25,853 bases of DNA from Vulcanisaeta distributa JCM 11213 (GTDB lineage: Archaea > Thermoproteota > Thermoprotei > Thermoproteales > Thermocladiaceae), in contig BBCS01000017.1 of NCBI GenBank assembly GCA_001316125.1, positions 1 through 25,853 of the forward strand, in the 5' to 3' direction. The first letter of the stretch is position 1; every line of letters begins with the position of its first letter. Both the position numbers and the translations under genes were made by a program. Below the pieces are notes generated by a model. The model did not search any database. It saw nothing but the letters and a program-made list of their open reading frames with translations, and had not been told where the DNA came from. Shown here one piece after another: positions 19,446 to 25,853 of the stretch.

Positions 19446-19928
19446 CTATTTCACGATGCTCCTTGCGAGTTTCACTATATCCTCCACGTACTCCACATCC
19501 TCCCTGACCTGCCTCGGCCTTAGCCTAGCCTCATGGAATCCCTCCACATGTAGAAACCAGGCGGCCCTCCACCAAAGCCTAATCTCCCTATTATTGAGCC
19601 TACTACTTATTGAGTCTACGGCGTCGAATAGTAGCGTTGCTGCCCACCTCCCCCCCTGGGCCTCGGCCGTCCTTGCCTCGTCTAGGCCTAGGGCTACTGC
19701 CATGGCTTTAATGGCTTCCTCAGCGGCCTTGTAGAGCTTCTCGCTGGCCTGCACGGGGGGGTCCCTATCAATTAATTCCATGCCATCCCTCAGGAACTTC
19801 TCGGCAAGCTCAAGGTGGGCCTTAGACCGCTCACTCGGGTCTAGGTTTAATGCCTTTGATATTAGGTCAATTATGTCAATGCCCCCCCTCTTCATGGCTT
19901 CATTAATTAGACTCTCAGGTATTGACAC
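19446..19928 (-). CDS. PaREP1 family protein
   Basis: Intact 160-residue PaREP1 paralogue. The core is KAHLELAEKFLRDGMELI followed by QASEKLYKAAEEAIKAMAVA, the family signature, then FDAVDSISSR and a C-terminal RQVREDVEYVEDIVKLARS. It is predicted all-helical; function unknown, possibly HEPN-like. GTG start at 19928, with a TATA-like GCTTTATAC about 27-35 bases upstream. Three runs of seven (about 19652, 19755, 19883) give AQGGRW, RDPPVQASEKLY and KRGGIDII; the relatives usually have a single residue (DPVQASEKLY). It differs clearly in sequence from the PaREP1 copy at 16993-17466, so this is not a recent duplicate. Confidence 0.85.
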   Translation of the reverse strand: MSIPESLINEAMKRGGIDIIDLISKALNLDPSERSKAHLELAEKFLRDGMELIDRDPPVQASEKLYKAAEEAIKAMAVALGLDEARTAEAQGGRWAATLLFDAVDSISSRLNNREIRLWWRAAWFLHVEGFHEARLRPRQVREDVEYVEDIVKLARSIVK

Positions 19929-19954
19929 GGGTTAAAAATCACCCCCCCACTGAG

Positions 19955-19964
19955 TATAAAGCTT
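19955..19964 (-). promoter_or_regulatory. TATA-like element before the second PaREP1 gene
   Basis: On the minus strand GCTTTATACT lies about 27 bases before the GTG start at 19928. A C7 run (19942-19948) sits between the two. Assigned by composition and spacing only. Confidence 0.35.
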
Positions 19965-19997
19965 TCTTGAAGGTGCATTGGTACCTTAATATTGATA

Positions 19998-21080
19998 CTA
20001 GACAGGGTAGAGTGGGACTTGGTCCAGCGCTGTTGTCTCGGGAAAGCCCAGGGCCACGTTCATCGCCTGCACCGCCTGTCCTGATGCGCCCTTCATTAGG
20101 TTGTCTATTGCGGCTAGGACCACAAGCCTATTCAGCCTATTGTCTATTTCGAAGCCTACGTCAACCAGGTTCGACCCTATCACATACTTAACGTCTGGAT
20201 ACCTCTGAAAGCCGGCCCTATCCTTGACGATTCTAATGAACGGCTCATTACCGTACATAGCCCTAATGGCCCTCCACACGTCTGGCTCCTGCACGGGCTT
20301 TATTAACCACGTATGCGCCGTGGTTAGTATACCCCCCCTGACCAGGTCCACGGCGTGTGGCGTGAATGCTACGCGCACCTGCCTATTGATTAATAGGCTG
20401 AGTTCCTGCTCTATCTCCGCCGTGTGCCTGTGGTGAACAACCTCGTAGGTCTAATCACGTATGTCCTGAATGGGTGTAGGTCAAGCTAGGTGCATGCGCA
20501 CCGGCGCCTGAGCTCGATATCTTCGCATCAACCACAATCCTCTCGGTATCCACGAGGCCTGCCTTCACCACAGGTGCTAGGGAGATTATGGCTGCGGTGG
20601 CCATGCACCCCCCCGGCACGGCTATTAACTTGGCACCTCTCAACTCCTCCCTATGCAACTCGGGGAGCCCGTAAACGGCCTTCTCAAGTAGGTCTGGGTA
20701 TGGGTGTGGCTTCTCCCAGCCGTACCACTCAACGTAGGCGTTTGTCCTTAAGCCTGAAATCCGCGGATAGGTCAATGACGGTCAACCCAGCCTCATAGAG
20801 CTTTGGAACCCACTCAATACTCTGCCCATGGGGGTAGCGCCAGGAATACCACATCAACATCCCTCTTAAGTACATTATCGATTGTGGAGTCACTAAAGGT
20901 TAGGTTTGTCCTGCCCCCCCTGAGGTTTGGGTGAACCCTAAACAGGTACTCGCCCTTAAACTCCCTCGAGGTTGCGCAGGCGAGCTCAATGCCTGGGTGA
21001 TTAAGTAATAGCCTAAGTAATTCACCGCCAGTGACTCCGCTGGCCCCAACGACGCACGCCCTATACCTACCACTCACCAT
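19998..21080 (-). CDS. lysY: LysY/ArgC: LysW-linked aminoadipyl (glutamyl) phosphate reductase (frameshifted)
   Basis: NADPH-dependent reductase of the LysW-carrier lysine/arginine pathway, homologous to ArgC. N-terminal VVGASGVTGGELLRLLLNHPG is the nucleotide-binding loop. The catalytic motif VPGCMATAAI reads VPGGCMATAAI because of C7 at 20608-20614, an insertion directly before the catalytic Cys. SSSGAGAHA, VAFTPHAVDLVRGIL and HTWLIKPV follow. Breaks: C5 near 20831 on the coding strand (LALP to HGQSIEWV), near 20755 (RLKDK to AYVEWYG, two bases), near 20473 and near 20447 (HPFRTYVIRP to YEVVHHRHTAE). About 361 residues restored. Its ATG overlaps the end of the upstream LysX-like gene by 14 bases. 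Bifunctional lysine/arginine use is likely for Crenarchaeota but is inferred. Confidence 0.9.
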
Positions 21081-21801
21081 TGTACCACCTCACAATCGTA
21101 CTCACCACCTTATCCGTCAAATCCATTGTTAAATCAACCTTGGGCTCTATGCCGAGGACCAGGTGCTCATTGCCGTAGACACCTATTACGTACGTGCACA
21201 AAAGGCACTTAATATCCTTGAGATCTTTAGGATCCAGGGCCTTAAATCACCGCAGTTAAGGCACTCGTCACCAATGACCTGGGCATTAATGACTCTATCC
21301 GGCGCCTTAATAACCATGTTAATCCTAGCCAGTGGATTGGCCATGTACATCCTATGCTCAGCCACTGATTTGCCGCCTTCCCACGTAGTCACATTACCAT
21401 CGAGGCCAAGCGACGGCGCTGGCGTCGCCAGGTATGCCCTGCCAAGCCCTTAATCACCTTACCAACCACGTTAGGATTCAACGCAATAGTTAAGTCAGGG
21501 ATTGGGTAGCCCAACTCCGAGAGCTCCCTAAATAGGAGCGCCCTATTGATTGCCAGTATGTATGTATCGCGTGGGTTTAACGTATCATCGAATAGCCCGG
21601 ATATTACAAAGGCCTCAAAGACATCGTCGAGGAGTAGGACGGCCTTGCCATCCCTATGCCTTACCTCATCATCCCTAGTATTTATTACGGATACCCTGAA
21701 CCCCCCCCTATTAACTAATTCACTGTGTATTTTCTGTTCCACTGGGCCGTATTTACTGAGTACGAGTACGAGGTCTTGATTAACCGTGGTTCCCGCTTCA
21801 A
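21067..21801 (-). CDS. Unusual LysX/RimK-like protein with CxxC-CxxC module (frameshifted)
   Basis: About 245 residues restored. The first half resembles the N-terminal part of RimK/LysX ATP-grasp ligases: SKYGPVEQKIHSELVNRGF, then ILAINRALLFRELSELGYPI and a VVGKVIKGL segment. Past breaks near 21440 and 21240 it continues LATPAPSLGLDG, ANPLARINMVIKAPDR, then CLNCGD and, after about 15 residues, CLLCTY, a likely zinc site. The usual ATP-grasp C-terminal metal-binding EVN motif is absent. The start is uncertain: a TTG at 21801 with one more lost base gives MKREPRLIK; a GTG at 21742 is the minimal alternative. It precedes lysY with overlap and is divergent from the full lysX. No function is assigned. 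Confidence 0.6.
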
Positions 21802-21836
21802 TGACGACTCACCAGTGCTTACCGTAATAACGAGGC

Positions 21837-21906
21837 TTTTAAATATTTTCTTTATTATCTCGGGAGTTATAAGCGTGTTATTGTTAATTAGGGAAATATT
21901 TATATA
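21837..21906. promoter_or_regulatory. Divergent promoters between the LysX-like gene and lysX
   Basis: A TTTTAAATATTTT block at 21837-21849 is placed to serve the minus-strand gene. AAATATTTATATA at 21894-21906 is a strong TATA-like element for lysX. For the latter, initiation would fall near 21930. That favours an ATG at 21933 (METVS..., needing one lost base) over the in-frame ATG at 21948. Confidence 0.5.
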
Positions 21907-21947
21907 GTGTATTTAGGATTGTGGGTTGACAGTATGGAACGGTTTCC

Positions 21948-22770
21948 ATGCTATACGACACAATGAGAGTTGAGGAGAGGTTAATACTAAAGGAGCTTAG
22001 GGACCTCGGCGCCAACGTTGCTTTAATAAACATTGATAATGTCTCCCTGAGCCTCAATGATGGTGGCGACTTCGGCATAGTCCTCGTTAGGCCCATGAGC
22101 CATTCAAAGGCAGGTTTAGTGCTCGTATCCTGAATATACATGGTGTGAAGACCATAAATAAGGGACTCGCCATAGAGAACTCGTGGAATAAGGCCATTGC
22201 AATATCAACGTTGGCTAGGGCAGGCATACCCACGGTACCCACCAGGCTCATACTCTCAATTAATGCCCAGGGTGATGGCGTTAGTTACCCAGCCATTGTT
22301 AAGCCCATCCACGGCTCCTGGGGGGGTAGCTCGTGAGTTTAGTGGGCAATGAGGAGGACCTGGCAATGATAATGAGGCATAAGGCCGTGGGTGATTCCTA
22401 CTCGAGGATTGCAATGATACAACCATTCATCGGTGATGGAACGGACTATAGAGTGTTCGTCATTGGTGATGAGGTGACTGCGTCAATGGTTAGGAAGCCA
22501 GGTCCGGGTGATTGGAGGAGTAACGTTGCCAGGGGGGGTGGGTTTGCCCACGCGGTTAAGCTTAGTGCTGACGCCTATGAAATCGCTATTAAGGCCGTGA
22601 AGGCCCTTGACCTTGATTATGCGGGTGTTGACCTGCTATACAGCGAGGGAGGTGGTTACATGGTTAATGAGGTCAACGCAATACCTGAGTTTAAGGGTCT
22701 CATGAGCGTCTCGGGCGTTAATATTGCGCGTAAAATAGCTGAGTATGTGATAAATACTGCCAGGAGGTGA
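21948..22770 (+). CDS. lysX: LysX: LysW-alpha-aminoadipate (glutamate) ligase (frameshifted)
   Basis: ATP-grasp ligase that attaches alpha-aminoadipate or glutamate to the C-terminal Glu of the carrier LysW. It has LYDTMRVEERLILKEL, VRPMSHSKAGLV, LARAGIPTVPT, IVKPIHGSWGR, IQPFIGDGTDYRVFVIGDE, DWRSNVARGG, YAGVDLL and the metal-binding VNEVNAIPEFKG. Two breaks: near 22110 (AGLV to ARILNIHGVK, GG to G) and just after G7 at 22320-22326. SWGR needs a shorter G run plus one G restored after TA. About 274 residues from ATG 21948; the true start may be 21933. LysW itself was not found in the window. Confidence 0.9.
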
Positions 22771-22772
22771 TC
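22763..22772 (+). promoter_or_regulatory. Strong Shine-Dalgarno of lysJ
   Basis: GGAGGTGATC lies 5 bases before the lysJ ATG and includes the lysX stop codon. It is complementary to the conserved 3' end of archaeal 16S rRNA (…GATCACCTCC). It fixes the lysJ start at 22778 and shows translation within a lysX-lysJ operon. Confidence 0.8.
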
Positions 22773-22777
22773 ACTCA

Positions 22778-23967
22778 ATGAGTAATGACCTACTTAGGTT
22801 TGAGGATGAATACTTGGCGAGGTACTATAGCAAGAAGCCCATAAACATCGTCAGGGGGGGTTACATGCAGTATGTTTGGGACTCAAACAATAATAAATAC
22901 CTAGACATGCACACGGGCTTTGGCGTTGCATTTCTCGGCCATAGAAATCCAAGGATCATAAACGCCATTAAGGATCAACTGGACAGGATAATCACCGTAC
23001 CACTGATCTTCTATAACGAGGCGAGGGCCGAGTTCATTAGGGAGTTCATGAGGATTGTGCCGGGTAGCTTCGGTAAGGTGTTCCTACAGAATAGTGGTAC
23101 TGAGGCCGTGGAGGTTGCCCTTAAGATAGCGAGGAAGATCAGTAGGAAGGTGGAGTTCCTGGCATTCCTGAACTCATTCCACGGTAGGACAATGGGCTCC
23201 CTCTCAGTGACTGGCAATGAGAAGTATAGGAAGGCCTTTGAGCCAATGCCGTATAAGGTCAGGTTCGCACCATTTAATGCAGTTGATCAGGTGGATAAAT
23301 TGGTGACTGAGGATTTGGCGGCGGTCATCGTTGAGCCAATACAGGGCGAGGGCGGTGTTAACCCAGCAAAGCCCGAGTTCCTAAGGGCCTTAGGCAGGTG
23401 ACTAGGGAGAGGAATGTATTACTCATATTTGATGAGGTTCAGACGGGGTTCGGCAGGACTGGGCGTGTCTGGGCCTTTGAGAATTACGGTGTGGAGCCTG
23501 ACATATTTACGGCGGGTAAATCAATAGCCGGTGGGTTGCCAATCGGCGTAGCCGTTGTTAGGAGGGAGTTCGGTGACGTATTTGAACCTGGGGAGCACGG
23601 CAGTACCTTTGCGGGTAATCCGCTTGTCATGGCCGCGGCGAAGGCTGGTGTTGAGGTTTTGATTAATGATAACGTGCCAGAGAGGGTGAGGGCTGTGGGT
23701 GATAGGTTCATGAGGATACTTGAGGATGAGCTTAATGGATTAAAGACGGTCTTGAGGGTTAAGGGTATGGGGGGGTTAATGCTTGGTGTTGAGCTTAGGA
23801 AGAGGGCTGATCCATATGTTGATAAGTTAATAGGCATGGGGGGGCTATTGACAAGCGTCGCTGGTGGGACCACCGTGAGGTTACTACCACCCTACTGCAT
23901 AACCGATGAAGACCTAGACATGGCTGTTAGAGCGCTTAAGAAGATAATAATTGAAGATAATAATTAA
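22778..23967 (+). CDS. lysJ: LysJ/ArgD-type class III aminotransferase (one frameshift)
   Basis: PLP-dependent aminotransferase that aminates LysW-aminoadipate (or glutamate) semialdehyde. Recognised by YLDMHTGFGVAFLGHRNP, LQNSGTEAVEVALKIAR, SFHGRTMGSLSVTGN, VIVEPIQGEGG, FDEVQTGFGRTGRV and TAGKSIAGGLPIG, where Lys binds PLP, then GSTFAGNPL and RLLPPY. The break near 23388 is one lost A (FLRAL to RQVTRERN). About 396 residues. G7 runs add a Gly in VRGGYMQ (22854), GMGGLML (23769) and GMGGLLT (23838). In contrast the G4 runs in VQTGFGR and EPGEHGS are at normal length. The start is set by a perfect Shine-Dalgarno; it is cotranscribed with lysX. Confidence 0.94.
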
Positions 23968-24150
23968 TGAGGTGAGGGCAGCGCTTGATGCTGGTGCTGA
24001 CGTTGTTCAATTCGATGCACCGGATATTCTTCAATTCGATGTTTACGGCGAGTACAACCCAGATAAGGGCAGGGCTAAGGAGAGGGTTAGAAGGGCCGTG
24101 GAATTAAATAATGAAGTACTCTCGAAACTACCCACCGAGCACTTTAAGCG
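23951..24150 (+). pseudogene. Internal fragment of a MetE-like methionine synthase
   Basis: After lysJ, in a different and overlapping frame, lies a run of about 65 codons: NEVRAALDAGADVVQFDAPD, then VYGEYNPDKGRAKERVRRAV and LNNEVLSKLP. This resembles an internal piece of archaeal cobalamin-independent methionine synthase homologues (aGADxxQxDxPD). Neither the N-terminal part nor the zinc-binding C-terminal part is present, and similarity stops near 24150. It is therefore most likely the remnant of a deleted or rearranged gene. The assignment rests on a short segment and is moderate. Confidence 0.5.
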
Positions 24151-24343
24151 CATCCAGGTAATCATCAATTGTTGGGTAATACTGCCTAACCTGTTGTCGG
24201 TACTTATCAATGAGCTCCCTGGGCCTTGCGGGCATCCATACACCAATAATGTAAATGTAATTGTAGTTATCACCAGTGAAACACCAACGATACCGCGCCC
24301 ACTGGGTCTCTCGCCCATGCCAAGGGCCGTCAGCGTCGCCCAT
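24128..24343 (-). CDS. Unplaced short reading frame, possibly a gene 3' fragment
   Basis: 71 codons; family not recognised. The second half (RPRELIDKYRQQVRQYYPTI and DDYLDALKVLGG) has the charged amphipathic composition of real protein, and the middle has a Tyr-rich strand (FTGDNYNYIYIIGVW). The upstream limit is arbitrary because frame errors are common here. An overlapping frame from 24483 also stays open but looks less protein-like. It overlaps the MetE-like fragment tail by about 20 bases, so both may be remnants meeting at a rearrangement joint. Confidence 0.3.
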   Translation of the reverse strand: MGDADGPWHGRETQWARYRWCFTGDNYNYIYIIGVWMPARPRELIDKYRQQVRQYYPTIDDYLDALKVLGG

Positions 24344-24644
24344 AGCGACGCTATGTCATACACCGTATATAGGCACATGCTGTGTGAAAAGACAAAAACT
24401 AGCAAACGCCACCTAAAAACAGCATGAACACTCCTAATACGGATTGCCCTTGAACAATACAAGCATGTAAAGGGCATGGACAATAAATGGCACCGAATAT
24501 AGTAAGTAATTCAGGGTGACGCTTAGCAAGTCCTCGGCTGAAGACTGTGAGCATCATGTCCTATCTCTCTATTACTAGGTTTTATTACCTCGTTAATGCT
24601 GAGGAAAATCGTTATTTGAGTATCTACGGAATTAGGGTTTATCT
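24344..24644. other. Region without a convincing gene
   Basis: About 300 bases between the unplaced frame and the PaRep2b gene. It is mixed in composition, with no long G/C run, no recognisable RNA and no clean inverted repeat. It could hold the decayed start of the 24128-24343 frame. Confidence 0.35.
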
Positions 24645-25853
24645 CTATTGAGCCCGTGGGCCCTGGGCGGGGCAGTTTAAGTTTGCCATCGCCTTGGCTA
24701 TTGCTTTTGCCCTCCTTGCCTTGTTCTCGCTCATCGCCTCATTAAGCATTCCTCTTAATACCTCGCAGACCTTAGCAACGAGCTCCTGATGCTTCATGAC
24801 TTCGCTATGACCTATGTAGACCGCGAAATTCTTGTTTCGTTTGGATAGCTTGGCGTTATAGCCTGCGTTTCTGAGTTTCTTTAGGATTGTCTCTGCGTCC
24901 TCAAGCCTACTACGCATAATGACAAGCTCTACACGATTATTTCCTACGCGCACATTCATCCAAACGCCGGCGACCTCAACCGATGACCTACCCCCCCTCG
25001 GCTTAATCTTTATGTTGGCTAGCGTTAGTAATCGCCTGAGCTTCCCGGCGTCAGGTAACAGGGCCAAGTCCTCAACCAAAGCCTTAATCATCGGGTTGCT
25101 AAGCCACTTCCTAGCGAGCTCAATGGCCTTCGAGCTGTAAATTTCATAGTAATTAGCGACTTTACGATCAATATCCCTGAAGCCGAGGGTCCTCATCCTA
25201 TCGATAATGCCTCTCCACAACTCATGCTTTGAACCGCCAATCACGAGCCCAATCCTCTTCACCCCCCCAACATTGATATCACCATCTCCAAAAATAGCAA
25301 ACAATAGGAACGTTAGAAATTTCTCCTCATCGAGCTTAGGAACATCCTCGGCAACCTTAGCCTTACTCACGAACTCATACCTGTGGTCAACGGACATTAA
25401 ATACCACTCGATGCTGACGTCAGTCTCATTGAGACTCACGGCATGTATACGCATACCATTTCTCCCAGGCCACATCAATGCCCATACCACGGACTGCCAG
25501 ATATGATTAGTGCCCATTACTGGGTAGCACTTTTTATTAATTGAGCCGTCTGTCATGATCAAACCATATTGCATGGGCTTGAGTACGTCGTCGCCGAATA
25601 ACCTGGGAGTTACGGCGCTAGTACTTCTAGAGCTAACCAACGATACGTTTATTGCTACGCCACCTCCTCCGACTTTAGTTACCTCAATTGTTATGTGTTT
25701 CGTGTAGAGGGTTATGCCAAAGCTCTTGTTGTTATTGATTGCTTCACCTCTCACGATTATTGTCGTTTCACTTCTCCTTAACTTTTCGATTAATTCCTCG
25801 AGCTCTGGCTTGTAGATTGTTAACCATTTTTCACGTGCTTTCTCGCTAGTCTC
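24645..25853 (-). CDS. PaRep2b-like protein, N-terminus beyond the right edge
   Basis: 403 codons are visible without any break, open to the window edge. The frame continues upstream of a GTG at 25754 as KWLTIYKPELEELIEKLRRS, so the true start is outside. Typical PaRep2b-like order is seen: TPRLFGDDVLKP, then FLLFAIFGDGDINVG, VIGGSKHELWRGIIDRM, KAIELARKW, KIKPRGRSSVEVAGVWMN and DAETILKKLRNAGYNAKL. The GDG segment and layout recall LAGLIDADG-type folds, which is inference. PaRep2b genes are repeated across Thermoproteales genomes and may be mobile or selfish; function unknown. Two C7 runs add a Gly (PRGGRSS, INVGGVK), while a G4 near the stop (24668-24671) is normal. Confidence 0.7.
   Translation of the reverse strand, partial: ETSEKAREKWLTIYKPELEELIEKLRRSETTIIVRGEAINNNKSFGITLYTKHITIEVTKVGGGGVAINVSLVSSRSTSAVTPRLFGDDVLKPMQYGLIMTDGSINKKCYPVMGTNHIWQSVVWALMWPGRNGMRIHAVSLNETDVSIEWYLMSVDHRYEFVSKAKVAEDVPKLDEEKFLTFLLFAIFGDGDINVGGVKRIGLVIGGSKHELWRGIIDRMRTLGFRDIDRKVANYYEIYSSKAIELARKWLSNPMIKALVEDLALLPDAGKLRRLLTLANIKIKPRGGRSSVEVAGVWMNVRVGNNRVELVIMRSRLEDAETILKKLRNAGYNAKLSKRNKNFAVYIGHSEVMKHQELVAKVCEVLRGMLNEAMSENKARRAKAIAKAMANLNCPAQGPRAQ

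Noticed and set aside
525..23845. Programmed ribosomal frameshifting or transcriptional slippage at G tracts as the reason for split genes
   Set aside because: Many breaks are not at long runs, several genes need three or four separate shifts, and shift directions vary. Coding-strand G and coding-strand C runs are affected alike. An assembly error process explains it more simply.
749..24483. Long open frames on the opposite strand of pur, pdx, thiC and lys genes
   Set aside because: They are low-complexity (Ser, Pro, Leu, Arg rich) mirrors of well-conserved genes and match no known motif.
855..25268. G-quadruplex or phase-variation tracts
   Set aside because: The runs are single tracts on either strand, in essential biosynthetic genes, and are not grouped in fours as quadruplexes need. 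Phase variation would favour changes in surface or defence genes, not purine enzymes.
855..25268. Deazaguanine-modified DNA disturbing base calls, suggested by the preQ0 genes in the window
   Set aside because: queE and gat-queC are expected for tRNA archaeosine in any crenarchaeon, and no DNA-modifying dpd-type gene is seen. It remains a remote possibility only.

Overview
The window looks like the chromosome of a hyperthermophilic crenarchaeon of the order Thermoproteales, perhaps close to Vulcanisaeta or Caldivirga. The evidence is: PaREP1 and PaRep2b paralogue families (described from Pyrobaculum and relatives), a glutaminase-QueC fusion used for crenarchaeal archaeosine synthesis, LysW-type lysine/arginine genes, A/T-rich TATA elements about 25 bases before many starts, and tightly overlapping genes. 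No rRNA, tRNA, CRISPR array or complete insertion sequence was recognised.

Layout. 60-2246: queE and gat-queC (preQ0/archaeosine). 2304-2797: a retropepsin-like protein. 2988-15082: a nearly complete AIR/SAICAR block in several units: purE-purK (minus), purL-purF-purF2-purM (plus), purC (minus), purD (plus), purS-purQ-purT (minus). 15270-16924: pdxS-pdxT (minus), PLP synthase. 16993-19928: a PaREP1 gene, thiC with an overlapping conserved unknown gene, and a second PaREP1 gene. 19998-23967: LysW-dependent lysine/arginine genes: lysY preceded by an odd LysX-like CxxC protein (minus), and divergent lysX-lysJ (plus). 23951-25853: a broken metE remnant, an unplaced reading frame, and a PaRep2b gene that runs off the right edge.

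How it works together. PurF, PurD, PurT, PurL/Q/S and PurM convert PRPP to AIR. PurK, PurE and PurC carry AIR to SAICAR. ThiC diverts AIR to the thiamine pyrimidine. purB, the final IMP steps and lysW are not in this window. The pur intergenic regions share an A/T-rich element built on ATTGTTTAA, a candidate shared operator.

The strangest signal is in base runs. By eye there are more than 80 G or C runs of six or more, and roughly nine in ten are exactly seven long. Runs of six are almost absent and none reaches nine. At invariant motifs (HRGQE in PurF, SYGD in PurQ, LGADGVFVG in PdxS, PGC in LysY, SWGR in LysX) the run is exactly three bases too long and adds one Gly or Pro. A further set of about 40 one- or two-base shifts breaks most genes, often where GGG or CCC has become GG or CC. 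All genes are therefore annotated here at their reconstructed full extent. I judge this most likely a systematic homopolymer error in the assembly; in vivo G-tract expansion is a much less likely alternative.
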